Source: Hyphomonadaceae bacterium
GTDB taxonomy: Bacteria; Pseudomonadota; Alphaproteobacteria; Caulobacterales; Aquidulcibacteraceae
Reading direction: 5' to 3'
DNA length: 64,000 nt
Assembly: GCA_022841905.1 (NCBI GenBank)
Contig: JALHQO010000009.1
Coordinates: 100,534 to 164,533 of the forward strand
Below, piece after piece: positions 43,348-52,289 of the stretch (positions are counted from its first letter, which is position 1; every line of letters begins with the position of its first letter). The notes beneath the pieces are model-generated. The model was not told the origin of the DNA, did no database searches, and saw nothing but the letters and a program-made list of their open reading frames with translations. Position numbers and translations under genes: made by a program.

Positions 43348-44264
43348 TGCAGCGCCGCTCGCAGCGCCTCACAACCCTCCGCGAGCGCCAAAGTGGATTG
43401 TGGGTGATTGGGAGCAATCGCAATGAAGCCATGGATCATGCCTTTGTGGAGGCTGACCACCACCGGAATACCGGACGTCAAAAGCCGTTCGGCATAAGCG
43501 CTGGCTTCGTCGCGCAGCACATCGAACTCCGCGATTTGCACTAGCGCAGGCGGAAATCCGGAGACATCGCTCAGAAAGTCGAGCAGCGGATCCGCACGAT
43601 CGGCGGCGCCGAGATACTGGTCCCAATACCAGGCCATCCGCGCACGCGTCATGAACGGTCCATCCGCGTAGTCGCGGTAGGATTGCGAGGCGAGTACGGG
43701 ATCGAGCGCGGGATAGGTTTGAAGCTGGAACGCGGGCAACGGGGCGTCCTCACGGCGCAACAGCAGCATCAGCCCCACAGCTAGTTGCCCGCCGGCGCTG
43801 GAGCCGCTTATCGCCATGCGCGTGGGATCGCCGTTGAGCGACGCTGCGTTCTCACACGCCCAAGCCCATGCCGCGTAGCAATCGAAGATTGGCGCCGGAA
43901 AGCGCACTTCCGGGCTTAACCGGTAGCCGACTGAAACGACGACGCAGCGGGCGTTCAACGCCATATACTGGCAGCGCCAGTCTTCTTGCTGGAGCGAACC
44001 GCTGACCCAGCCGCCGCCGTGAAGATGCACCAAGATTGGCAACGGTCGGCTGGCGGCCGGAATGTAGCAGCGCACATCGATCGTCCCGCGCAACACGGAA
44101 AGGCGCACGTCGCGTATGTCTAAGCCCGGCGAAACCGGCCCGAACGGCGGCAGCGCTGGCCTAGCGATCGCCAGCGCCTGGTCCGCCGGCAAAGCCGCCA
44201 GATCGAGAGATGGCCCTTCGCCCAGTTGGCGCACGACACGCGCAATTTCCGCATCCAAGTCCAT
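43344..44264 (-). CDS. Alpha/beta hydrolase (HSL-type esterase)
   Basis: A 306-residue esterase of the hormone-sensitive-lipase family with the oxyanion motif HLHGGGWVSG, the nucleophile elbow in ISGSSAGGQL, aspartate in EFDVLRDEA and histidine in KGMIHGFIAIAP. It should hydrolyse an ester or lactone, and next to the Baeyer-Villiger-type enzyme it would open that product. ATG 44264 follows AGGAT. It heads a coupled three-gene operon and is divergent from a PhyH gene across the palindrome at 44307. Confidence 0.9.
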   Translation of the reverse strand: MDLDAEIARVVRQLGEGPSLDLAALPADQALAIARPALPPFGPVSPGLDIRDVRLSVLRGTIDVRCYIPAASRPLPILVHLHGGGWVSGSLQQEDWRCQYMALNARCVVVSVGYRLSPEVRFPAPIFDCYAAWAWACENAASLNGDPTRMAISGSSAGGQLAVGLMLLLRREDAPLPAFQLQTYPALDPVLASQSYRDYADGPFMTRARMAWYWDQYLGAADRADPLLDFLSDVSGFPPALVQIAEFDVLRDEASAYAERLLTSGIPVVVSLHKGMIHGFIAIAPNHPQSTLALAEGCEALRAALQ

Positions 44265-44306
44265 GGCGTTATCCTGGCGCCAGCCCCTCTCGACAACAAG
44301 TTCTAC

Positions 44307-44316
44307 CATACGTATG
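44307..44316. promoter_or_regulatory. Operator-like palindrome CATACGTATG
   Basis: A perfect 10-bp inverted repeat in TACCATACGTATGAT, identical in core and left flank to the site at 10564. It lies in the 71-bp gap between the divergent hydrolase and PhyH genes, 42 and 19 bp from their starts. Confidence 0.6.
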
Positions 44317-44335
44317 ATTGGTGGCAGAGGGCGTG

Positions 44336-45217
44336 ATGGAGGTTCAGTTGCAGAAGCAGTCTCTGGCTACAAGGAAGTTCGATCAAATCCGCGAAGTCAC
44401 TGAAGCGGAGGTCGAGTTCTTTGAGGAGAACGGCTGGGTGAAACTCGAGCGGTTGCTTGCGCCGCCGCTCGCGAGCGAACTGCTACAACACATCCAAAAA
44501 GTCATGGATACACGCATCAAGGGCGAGGACGGCTACGTCGCTGAACGGGCACCGGACGCGCAAGGCGCCCTAATGGTCGAGTATGTCGCGTCGACGAATT
44601 TGCGCGAAAGCGACAGCTGGCTGGAAGATCTCGCTGTGTGCCACGAATTAGCGGAAGCTAGCGCGCGCCTCATCAAGACACGGCCGCTGCGCCTCTTTGC
44701 GGACAGTGTCTTTCACAAGCCTAAGCGCGGTGATGGCGAAGCTTGGTTTTCCGGCCAAACGCCGTGGCACCAGGATTATCCCGCAACCCCGCTTGACCGC
44801 GCTAATGACCTGCAAATCTGGGTCGCCGCCTGCGAAATCACACCGGACATGGGGTGCCTCCAATATCTCAGCGGCAGCCACCGGCTTCCGCCAATGGGCA
44901 AGGCTACCGCCTATCGCGACGCCAACGGAAAGATGTTTCCGAAAGGCGCGGTCGAAGTTTATCCGTGGCTCCTCGAAAAATTCGAGGTATCACCGGCATT
45001 CCACATGCAGCCGGGCGACGCGCTCGCACACCACAGCCTGACCATGCACTATTCGCAAGAAAACCAATCGACGAAGTTCGATCGCTGGGCTTGGGGTTCG
45101 CGCCGCATGGATGCGCGCATCTGCTATAATGGCGCACCCAACCACCGCACCGACGGTCGCGGCCTGCAAATCGATAAGCCATTCGACCACCCGGCCTTCC
45201 CTGTTGTCATCGAATAG
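44336..45217 (+). CDS. Phytanoyl-CoA dioxygenase (PhyH) family protein
   Basis: A 293-residue predicted Fe(II)/2-oxoglutarate oxygenase with H145-Q-D147 in TPWHQDYPA, H238 in LTMHYSQEN and R250 for the co-substrate. It shares the FHKPKRGDGEAWFSGQ region and GSHRLPPMGK loop of the family. ATG 44336 follows GAGG; an upstream GTG at 44318 lacks a site. It is monocistronic, with the palindrome at 44307 only 19 bp upstream. It converges on a VOC gene, 13 bp apart. Confidence 0.88.
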   Translation: MEVQLQKQSLATRKFDQIREVTEAEVEFFEENGWVKLERLLAPPLASELLQHIQKVMDTRIKGEDGYVAERAPDAQGALMVEYVASTNLRESDSWLEDLAVCHELAEASARLIKTRPLRLFADSVFHKPKRGDGEAWFSGQTPWHQDYPATPLDRANDLQIWVAACEITPDMGCLQYLSGSHRLPPMGKATAYRDANGKMFPKGAVEVYPWLLEKFEVSPAFHMQPGDALAHHSLTMHYSQENQSTKFDRWAWGSRRMDARICYNGAPNHRTDGRGLQIDKPFDHPAFPVVIE

Positions 45218-45230
45218 ACGACGCGCGCTG

Positions 45231-45710
45231 TTACGACAGCGGCGCGTAAGTCGAGATCGCTGGAATTTCGCTGCCAGCGTGTACTTCCTGCAATTCCACG
45301 ATATTTCCATCCGGATCGCGTGCGTACACAGTGGTGACGCGCGCCTCCGGCACATGCTGCGGCTCTGAGAAGAATTCAACTCCGGCCGCCTTCAGGCGCG
45401 CGTACTCGCTGGCGAGATCCGTGATATCGAAACAGATGTGACGAATGCCGCCGTCGCATGCTGGGCTTGGCGTGACCGGCCGCCCCTTCGGGTGGAGATA
45501 GTGGAAGATTTCGATCTCGACGTTGCCGGCACGGAGCCAGGCGGCGTGAAACGCCGCTTCTTTCAAGCCTACGATGGTTTGGAACGTCTCGTCAGTCTTT
45601 TCGACCTTCCACGCTTCGCGCACTTCGAGACCCAGAAGGTCGCGATAAAAGCCCAGCATGCGCTCCATATCTGTCGTCGCGAGCGAAATGTGATGGACGC
45701 CGTTGATCAT
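45231..45710 (-). CDS. VOC-fold (glyoxalase/dioxygenase-like) protein
   Basis: A 159-residue VOC protein: NGVHHISLATTDMERMLGFYRDLLGLEV at the start, GIRHICFDITDLASEYARLKAAGVEF in the second module, and DPDGNIVELQEVHAG at the end. The H near the start, H in RHICF and E in VELQ are typical metal ligands. Activity (isomerase, epimerase or dioxygenase) is not determined. ATG 45710 follows AGGAAG. It is the last of a VOC-AKR-VOC unit. Confidence 0.83.
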   Translation of the reverse strand: MINGVHHISLATTDMERMLGFYRDLLGLEVREAWKVEKTDETFQTIVGLKEAAFHAAWLRAGNVEIEIFHYLHPKGRPVTPSPACDGGIRHICFDITDLASEYARLKAAGVEFFSEPQHVPEARVTTVYARDPDGNIVELQEVHAGSEIPAISTYAPLS

Positions 45711-45719
45711 AATGCTTCC

Positions 45720-46646
45720 TCAGGCGGTTATCACGTTGATCTCAGCCAGCTCATCCACCGTCAATTTCCAGTTGGCCGCTTTGACGTTCTGTTCAACCTG
45801 CTCCGGCCGCGTCGCGCCGGCGATGACGCCAGCCACCACCGATTGACAGACAAGCCAGCTCATCGCGAGTTCGGTGATCGTGCGGCCGCGGCTCCGCGCG
45901 TAGTCGTTTAGCTTACTAACGATCGCGTGGTTGCGCTCTGTTAGGAATTTTCCACCAAGGCCGAGGAAATTGTCCTTCAGCCGCCCCGTGTCGCCGCTAA
46001 TGTATTTTCCGGTGAGCATGCCCGACGCCAGCGGAAAATACGGATTGAGCGTCAATCCGTGATGCAGCAGCGCAGGAATCAAATCCTTCTCCGGCGAGCG
46101 CTCCAGCAGGCTAAATTCGTTCTGAGCGCAGATGAAACTCTTCGCGCCAAGTTCCTTCGCCAGCCACAACGCATCGACAACGCGCCAAGCGTCCATATTG
46201 GACACCGCGATATGCCGCGCCTTGCCTGACGTTACGATGTCATTGAGCGTGCGCAGTGTCTCCTCGATCGGCGTGGTGAGATCGGGGATGTGCACCATGT
46301 AAATATCGACGAAATCAGTGCCAAGCCGCTTCAAGCTTCCCTCAAGAGCGCTCATGATGAAAGCGCGCGAGTTGTTCGGTGGTCCGCCGTTAAAATCGTA
46401 GCCAAACTTCGTCGTCAGCACGATATCCCGGCGCTTGCCCTTGATCAGCTGCCCAAGAACTGACTCTGCGTTCCCAGGCGGGTTGCCGTAAATGTCGGCG
46501 GTGTCGAAGAGCGTGATGCCGAGGTCGAGCGCCTTATGCACGACCGGCTGGGAGGCTTCAGGGCTGATCGACCAGCCGAAATTGTTGCAGCCAAGACCTA
46601 CCGCGGAGACGCGTAGGCCCGACCGACCCATGGTGACGAAATCCAA
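45720..46646 (-). CDS. Aldo/keto reductase
   Basis: A 308-residue AKR with the tetrad in FDTADIYG (D, Y), TTKFGYD (K) and YMVHIPD (H). The N-terminus has MGRSGLRVSAVGLGCNNFG and the C-terminus PEQVEQNVKAANW for NADPH binding. TTG 46646 is chosen because GGGAGG lies five bases upstream; the GTG at 46649 is only 2 bp from it. It should reduce an aldehyde or ketone. It sits 9 bp before the VOC gene at 45710. Confidence 0.88.
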   Translation of the reverse strand: MDFVTMGRSGLRVSAVGLGCNNFGWSISPEASQPVVHKALDLGITLFDTADIYGNPPGNAESVLGQLIKGKRRDIVLTTKFGYDFNGGPPNNSRAFIMSALEGSLKRLGTDFVDIYMVHIPDLTTPIEETLRTLNDIVTSGKARHIAVSNMDAWRVVDALWLAKELGAKSFICAQNEFSLLERSPEKDLIPALLHHGLTLNPYFPLASGMLTGKYISGDTGRLKDNFLGLGGKFLTERNHAIVSKLNDYARSRGRTITELAMSWLVCQSVVAGVIAGATRPEQVEQNVKAANWKLTVDELAEINVITA

Positions 46647-46740
46647 CACGGCCTCCCGGCAAAATCCAACGCGTTTCTCAGCGCCTATCAATCGTTTGGC
46701 AGCTTCTAGATGCACGCGCAGCCCGTCAAGGGGGCGCGCT

Positions 46741-47694
46741 TCAGCCCTCGCTTGCCCCTAGAAACGGACTGATCGGCGCAAACCCGAGCGCCGCCTCTAA
46801 CGATTCCGGGATCACCGCGAGTTCGATCTCGCGCTCGGCATCGATGATGTAACCCGCGAGCAGATCGCCGACATCAACAAGGTAAGGCGGCTTGTGTCCA
46901 GCAGCGGCCAGGCGCTTGAACGCAGCCTCGATCGGCGGCTTATCGAGCGCGCCGAGCGCAACGTTGACAATGCCCTGATCCGATGTTCGGTAGTCCGCGG
47001 GCCGCGGCCTACCTTGAGGCGCCGCGTATTGAACGATCTCCAAAAACACGCCGCCAGCATCGACTAGGAAAGATTCTGAGCGCGCATTCTCCAAGCCCCA
47101 CAATGCATCCGCTTGCGACGAGTGAAGCTCCGCCTTGGGCGCAAGCGGGAGCTGCAACACCTCTGTGTAGAAAGCACGCGCAGCGCCAAGGTCGGACACG
47201 GAAGCAGACGCATAAACCAGCGCTGGACCAGCATTTCGGCCGCAAAGCGTACGCAGAGCGTCACCGTCCTCCATGACCTCAACGATCGCACCAATGCCAG
47301 GATCGCGAAAAGCGCAGCGCCGCAAGCCATCAACCGACGCGACACCGGCAATCGGCGCAATCCTACGTTTCGCCATTTCCTCCAGCGCGCGATCAAAGCG
47401 CTCCACTGCGATGCCGAAGCGCGTCCAGCCGTGATCCGCAGGCGTCCAATCAGCCCGCAGCGGCCGCTGAGCAGGCTTGGTGTGATAGAAGAACTCCAGC
47501 TGCAAGCGCGGCTGTGCCCCCACCAGCCACCACATCAAAGCATGCGAGCTGGTATCGAGACCCTGGATCTGAATGAGGCTGCCGAGAATGACCTGACTGC
47601 CGGCATTCTGAAAGCCTAACGCCTCGGTGAACAGTTCCAATGTCGCCGGCAGATCGGCGGTGTTCATCCCGATCTGAATAAGCTTGAGTGACAT
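46741..47694 (-). CDS. Two-domain VOC-fold protein
   Basis: This 317-residue protein has two vicinal-oxygen-chelate halves: residues about 1-150 (LIQIGMNTADLPATLELFTEALGF) and about 155-305 (LVYASASVSDLGAARAFYTEVLQLPL), each with the beta-alpha-beta-beta-beta pattern. Such two-module proteins are extradiol dioxygenases or close relatives, but the H/H/E ligands are not all clear. ATG 47694 follows TGGAG. It leads the VOC-AKR-VOC unit, divergent from the MFS transporter across the site at 47792. Confidence 0.8.
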   Translation of the reverse strand: MSLKLIQIGMNTADLPATLELFTEALGFQNAGSQVILGSLIQIQGLDTSSHALMWWLVGAQPRLQLEFFYHTKPAQRPLRADWTPADHGWTRFGIAVERFDRALEEMAKRRIAPIAGVASVDGLRRCAFRDPGIGAIVEVMEDGDALRTLCGRNAGPALVYASASVSDLGAARAFYTEVLQLPLAPKAELHSSQADALWGLENARSESFLVDAGGVFLEIVQYAAPQGRPRPADYRTSDQGIVNVALGALDKPPIEAAFKRLAAAGHKPPYLVDVGDLLAGYIIDAEREIELAVIPESLEAALGFAPISPFLGASEG

Positions 47695-47791
47695 TCGTGC
47701 TCCAGGGGCACCTGCCCAAATTCTGCCAATCGTTTGGTGTTCTGGCAAGCGGCGGGCGAACGCTTTTTCCGCCTCCGCGCTACTAATCGAA

Positions 47792-47801
47792 CGACCGTTT
47801 G
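47792..47801. promoter_or_regulatory. Operator-like site CGACCGTTTG
   Basis: The core lies in the 152-bp gap between the divergent VOC unit (start 47694) and MFS gene (start 47847). The longer dyad TCGAACGACCGTTTGA matches the core at 33865 over 12 bases. Confidence 0.6.
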
Positions 47802-47846
47802 ACGCCGCCCACGGGCCGCGCCATTGTTCGGGACGGGAGGACAAGG

Positions 47847-49205
47847 ATGAGCGAAACCACCGCCACGAGTTTTCAGGGGCATGGGACCAGGCCCTATCGG
47901 GCCTATGTGCTCGGCGCGCTTGTGGTCATCTACATGTTCAACTTCATCGACCGCATCCTGCTCGGGATCGTGCAGGAGTCGATCAAGGAAGACTTCGGGC
48001 TGACCAATTTCCAATTGGGCATCCTCGGCGGGCCCGCCTTCGCCCTCCTCTTCACGATCGCGGGCATTCCAATTGCGCGTTTAGCCGAGAAGACCAACCG
48101 TATCACCATCATTGCTACGGGCGCGGCGGTGTGGAGCCTGTTCACGACGCTTTGCGGCTTCACGCAATCGTACCTCCAACTCTTGCTCGCGCGCATTGGC
48201 GTCGGCATCGGTGAAGCGGCGTGCGTGCCGCCGTCGCACTCGGTGATCTCCGACTACTTCCCAGCAGACCGCCGCGCCTCGGCGCTCAGCATCTATGCGC
48301 TGGGCATTCCGATCGGCTCAGGCATCGCCGCGATTGGCGGCGGTTGGCTCACACAGAATTTCGACTGGCGCAGTGCATTCTGGCTCTTAGGCGCGCCAGG
48401 CTTACTTGCGGCGCTGCTCTTGAAGCTCACAGTGCGCGAGCCGCCGCGTATGAAAGCGGCGGAACAAGCGCCAACGTTTGTCGAAACGCTGAAGGCGCTC
48501 TCGCGCAAGCCGTCCTTCTGGCACAACGCCCTCGGCGGCGCGATGGTGGCGGCGTGCGGTTATGGCAGCCTGCAATTCCTCGTCTCACACCTCGTGCGCA
48601 ACTACGACATGGGCGCGACGCTGCAGGATGAAATCGCGCACGCAAGTTACGTGTACGGCGCTTACGCCGGCATCTCGATGGCCATCGGGACGTTCCTCGG
48701 CGGCTTCCTCGCCGATCGTCTGACGAAACGTCACAAAAACGCGCTCACATGGTTGCCCGCGCTCGGACTTGCGCTCGCAATTCCACTTTATATTGCCTCT
48801 TTCCTGCAAACCTCGTTGTTGCCGGCGCTGGCATTCCTGCTGATCGCGCCGCTGGCGCACTTCCTCTATGCCGGCCCTTATTTCGCCGTCGCCCAAAGTG
48901 TGTCGCCGCCGCGCGCGCGTGCGACTGCGACGGCTATCCTCGTCTTTGTGGGCACCATTATCGGCTACGGCGTCGGCCCGCCGCTGGTCGGCCTTGCCAA
49001 CGATTTCTTTGCGAGCCAAATTCTCGCAGGCCAAGGGCTCGACCGCGTGACCGCATGCGCCGATGAAGCCTACGCGGCGGTCTGCGGCGCTGCCGACGCC
49101 ACCGGCATTCGCTACGCGCTTATCGCGATGCTGGGCTTCTTGGTGTGGGCCGCCATCCACTTCCTGCTCGCCGGCCGAACCTTCGCCCGCGACCGGGAGA
49201 GTTGA
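47847..49205 (+). CDS. Spinster-like MFS transporter
   Basis: A 452-residue inner-membrane protein with about 12 hydrophobic helices. The first half has FIDRILLGIVQESIKEDFGLTNFQ, LFTIAGIPIARLAEKTNR and GVGIGEAACVPPSHSVISDYFPADRR, typical of spinster-type major facilitators. It should move a small organic solute across the cytoplasmic membrane. ATG 47847 follows GGGAGGACAAGG. It is divergent from the VOC-AKR unit and borders the mobile island on its right. Confidence 0.9.
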   Translation: MSETTATSFQGHGTRPYRAYVLGALVVIYMFNFIDRILLGIVQESIKEDFGLTNFQLGILGGPAFALLFTIAGIPIARLAEKTNRITIIATGAAVWSLFTTLCGFTQSYLQLLLARIGVGIGEAACVPPSHSVISDYFPADRRASALSIYALGIPIGSGIAAIGGGWLTQNFDWRSAFWLLGAPGLLAALLLKLTVREPPRMKAAEQAPTFVETLKALSRKPSFWHNALGGAMVAACGYGSLQFLVSHLVRNYDMGATLQDEIAHASYVYGAYAGISMAIGTFLGGFLADRLTKRHKNALTWLPALGLALAIPLYIASFLQTSLLPALAFLLIAPLAHFLYAGPYFAVAQSVSPPRARATATAILVFVGTIIGYGVGPPLVGLANDFFASQILAGQGLDRVTACADEAYAAVCGAADATGIRYALIAMLGFLVWAAIHFLLAGRTFARDRES

Positions 49206-49353
49206 GAGAGCGCGGCGCGGGGAATTGAAATTCGGGATGGAAGTCCTGTGCGCAATAAACATCCGTTTAGACTCGGGCGACAATTCTGTTTCCCGATTCG
49301 CCCACACGGAGGGCGACCAAACTGTCTGCCAGTTCCCGCTATCGTGCGCACAG
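49206..49353. other. Junction between catabolic genes and mobile island
   Basis: These 148 bp between the MFS stop and the recombinase remnant carry no convincing coding frame, repeat or tRNA-like end. They likely include the left boundary of the island. Confidence 0.3.
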
Positions 49354-50122
49354 AGTGAGCTTTGGGGCGCTGTCCAGGAATTGAGAAGCAAGACCCGCGG
49401 CAAAGGCCGCACCACTCAACTGCGGTCCGGCGCGAGGCTGATCGGTAAGGTGTTCGACTCGCTCGGCAATCCGATGAGCCCGACCATCACCAAGAAGCGG
49501 TCGGTGCGCTATCGCTACTACATGACTCGCGAGCACGGGCTGGAAGGGCCTAAGGGTTCAATCCATCGCGTTCCGATGACCGGATTGGAAGATGCTGTCG
49601 TTGCAGAAGTCACGCCGCAGCTGGCGCCGAGCTGGCGAGCCGACGTCCACGATTCCGCACAACGCTCCATGGACGCGGTCCTCCGCGTTCGGATCTTTCC
49701 GACCGAGTTGTTGATCGACATCGCTGCAGGCGCTCTCGGTGGAGATACCGATGCGGAGCCCGTCATTCTGAAATGCGACGTGTCCTTCGAACGGCCGCGC
49801 AATTCGACAACGCTCATCCGAAGCGGAGCGCCGGCGGTCACGAAGGTCGATCGTTCTTTGCTCCGGGCTGTTGATGGCTCGCGCATGGGTGAAAAGACTG
49901 GAGGCAGGCGAGCCGCAGTCCATCAAAGGATTGGCTCGCGAGGAGGGCATTTGCGTGCTTCACACAGCAAAGCTCTTGCCCCTCGCCTTTCTGGCGCCCG
50001 ACCTAGTGGCCCAGATTTTGGAAGGGCGGCAGCCGCGGACGCTTACTCTGACGGCGCTGATATCTGAGCCCCTGCCCCTCGACTGGGCGCATCAACGCGC
50101 TCGGTTTGCCGCCTTCGCATGA
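49354..50122 (+). pseudogene. Serine recombinase C-terminal fragment, frameshifted
   Basis: Only the C-terminal part of a large serine recombinase remains. One frame runs from ELWGAVQEL through LIGKVFDSLGNPMSP and KKRSVRYRYYM to DRSLLRAV near 49870. The typical family end (ARAWVKRLEAGEPQSIKGLA, then LLPLAFLAPDLVAQILEGRQP, then LPLDWAHQR) continues in the next frame to the stop at 50122. So there is a frameshift near 49860-49880, and the catalytic N-terminal domain is missing. No function is expected. It marks an old mobile element. Confidence 0.8.
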
Positions 50123-51020
50123 TGCAGGCGACGGCGAAGAGCTAACTTTTTCGATACGGCGAGAGAGACCGGCGCGTCGCGGCGCCATAGGGCGCGCTTT
50201 CAGGCCAGCAGTTCGCGTTCTCTGACCACCCGTTGCCAGGATTAGTGCCGCGAAGTCCGGCGTTTGCTGCGGCGGCGACCTGCGCCGGCGGCGCATATGA
50301 AATGGATGGTGGTGGTGACAGTCGCGAGCGGACCGGTCTCTGCGGGAAATTCCCTGGTATTCCCTGCAAACGTTTATCCATGCAGGGACTTTTTTCGCCG
50401 CAGGGCTCCGAAATCCACCGACGGCGCCGCCAAACCCCGTTGTTTCCCGGCTTTCCTTGGACGTTGGTCCAAAAAGACCGAATTTCATGCAGGGAAATTG
50501 AAATGGCCCTGCAGGGAAATGAGTGACGCGAAGCTGGGGCGCGTCGCGCGCACTGAGATCGCTGTTTGCGTAGAACAGTGCGGCTGAACGCAGATACGCA
50601 CCTCAATTTTCTTTCCCGCGCCTCAGCCGCGTGGGGCTTGATGCGGCGCGTCGTGATAGCCAACTCGGTAGGGTCAAGCGCCTCTGTGGCGCCGGATGCA
50701 TAGGCTGGCGGCGCGATGCCCTGGTCGCAATCTCCGGCAGGGCCGAATGGCCTGCAGCTCTGTGGTGCGCGCGTGATGAGTGCTATGCGGTGGGCGCGAT
50801 GCCCTCCCGCAGGCGCGGTTGGCGCGATGCCGCCGCGGGCGCCAGGGCGGCCTTCGCGTCGCTAGCCGAGTTGAGTACCCCGGGTGGACGAGCGCAGCGA
50901 TTGCCTCGTTTGATCCGAAGGCGCCCGCGATGGGGCCTGGCCGCTCCCTCGTTTTCAAATCCAACCCCAAGCGACCCGCCCATGCGGGCTGCGTCGCGTT
51001 TTGAAACGAAGGAGCCCACT
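50123..51020. other. Long non-coding stretch between recombinase remnant and methylase
   Basis: About 900 bp without a gene I can support. It contains a cluster of CCCTGC/GCAGGG words (50345-50520) and three copies of GGCGCGATGCC (50710, 50793, 50821). The reading frame that continues upstream of the methylase start is GC-rich and shows no known domain. Confidence 0.5.
50345..50520. repeat. CCCTGC/GCAGGG palindrome-rich cluster
   Basis: Within 176 bp the word GCAGGG or its complement occurs about six times. GCAGGGAAAT is repeated directly at 50489 and 50511, CATGCAGGGA at 50379 and 50486, and CCCTGCAGGG (50507-50516) is a perfect palindrome. Spacing is irregular, unlike a CRISPR. A role as recombinase or origin-like binding region is only a guess. 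Confidence 0.55.
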
Positions 51021-52289
51021 GTGGCCTACGCTATCGAACACGCGCCCGTGCGCGCGCTGAAACCCTATGCGCGCAACGCGCGCACTCACTCCAAGCGCCA
51101 AATCGAGCAAATCGCTCGGTCGATCGAACGCTTCGGCTTTACCAACCCGGTGCTGGTCGATGACGATCTGATAATCATCGCCGGCCATGGCCGGGTCGAA
51201 GCCGCCAAACTGCTTGGCCTCGACAACGTGCCGATACTTCGGCTTTCGCACCTGAGCGAGGCCGACAAACGCGCCTACATAGTGGCCGACAACCGGCTCG
51301 CCGAGTTGGCTGGCTGGAATAAGGAAATTTTGGCGATCGAGCTGCAAGGCCTGATCGACTTGAATTTCGAGGTCGAGCTCACAGGCTTCGCCACCGCTGA
51401 AATCGACCTCATCCTCGACGAAGCGGCCGATGCCAACCCAAGCTCTAACCGCGACCCTGTTGACGAGGTCCCTGCCCCGCCAAACGAAGCGGTGACGCAG
51501 CCAGGCGATGTATGGCGGCTTGGTCGTCACAGCTTGCTGTGCGGCGATGCTCGCGACCCCAGCGCCTATGCGACCTTGATGGCCGGCGAAGCGGCTGATG
51601 TCGTGTTCACCGATCCACCTTACAATGTGCCGATCGACGGGTTCGTTGGCGGCAACGGCAAAGCCGAACGCCGCGAGTTTGCGATGGCGTCGGGTGAGAT
51701 GTCGGAAGCCCAGTTCGAGGCTTTCCTCGAAACGACGTTAGGCGCAGCGGCAAGTGTTACGCGCGACGGGGCTATCTTGTTCGTGTGCATGGACTGGCGC
51801 CACATGCGCGAGTTGTTAAGCGCTGGCCTTGTTGTGTTCGACGAACTGAAAAACGTCTGCGTTTGGGCCAAAACCAATGGCGGCATGGGTTCGTTGTATC
51901 GAAGCCAGCACGAACTTGTGTTCGTGTTTAAGCGTGGCAAGGGCGCCCATTGCAACACTGTCGAACTCGGCAGGTTTGGGCGCAACCGCACCAACGTGTG
52001 GTCCTATGCCGGGGTGAATGCGTTCGGCCAGCAGCGCGACGCCGAGCTGGCCATGCACCCCACTGTTAAACCGGTGGCGCTTGTCGAAGATGCGATCAAA
52101 GACGTCAGCCGCCGCGGCGACGTCGTGCTCGACCCGTTCGGTGGTTCGGGCTCGACTTTAATAGCCGCCGAGCGCTGTGGCCGCAGTGCGCGCCTAATCG
52201 AAATCGACCCGCTCTACTGCGACGTCATCGTGAAACGCTACGAGGCCTACACTGGTAAAGTCGCGTCATTGGCGGGGGCGCAATCATGA
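51021..52289 (+). CDS. ParB-domain DNA methyltransferase (beta-type, DPPY)
   Basis: A 422-residue protein with an N-terminal ParB/Srx-like domain (residues 1-135; IAGHGRVEAAK at 53-63) and a C-terminal N4/N6 methylase. The catalytic DPPY lies at residues 198-201 (FTDPPYN), and the AdoMet motif DPFGGSGSTLIAAE comes after it near 375, which is the beta-class order. It should methylate adenine or cytosine N4 in DNA without an obvious restriction partner. GTG 51021 follows AAGGAG. The ATGA overlap couples it to DUF5681. Confidence 0.92.
   Translation: MAYAIEHAPVRALKPYARNARTHSKRQIEQIARSIERFGFTNPVLVDDDLIIIAGHGRVEAAKLLGLDNVPILRLSHLSEADKRAYIVADNRLAELAGWNKEILAIELQGLIDLNFEVELTGFATAEIDLILDEAADANPSSNRDPVDEVPAPPNEAVTQPGDVWRLGRHSLLCGDARDPSAYATLMAGEAADVVFTDPPYNVPIDGFVGGNGKAERREFAMASGEMSEAQFEAFLETTLGAAASVTRDGAILFVCMDWRHMRELLSAGLVVFDELKNVCVWAKTNGGMGSLYRSQHELVFVFKRGKGAHCNTVELGRFGRNRTNVWSYAGVNAFGQQRDAELAMHPTVKPVALVEDAIKDVSRRGDVVLDPFGGSGSTLIAAERCGRSARLIEIDPLYCDVIVKRYEAYTGKVASLAGAQS

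Noticed and set aside
50345..50520. CRISPR array
   Set aside because: The repeated words are short, in both orientations and unevenly spaced, and no cas gene is present.
50950..50980. tRNA-like T-arm (TTCAAATCC) near the island
   Set aside because: No acceptor stem, D-arm or anticodon arm can be folded around it, so no tRNA attachment site is claimed.
50631..51020. N-terminal extension of the ParB-methylase
   Set aside because: The frame stays open upstream, but the 130 added residues have no domain, and AAGGAG with GTG at 51021 gives the usual protein length.
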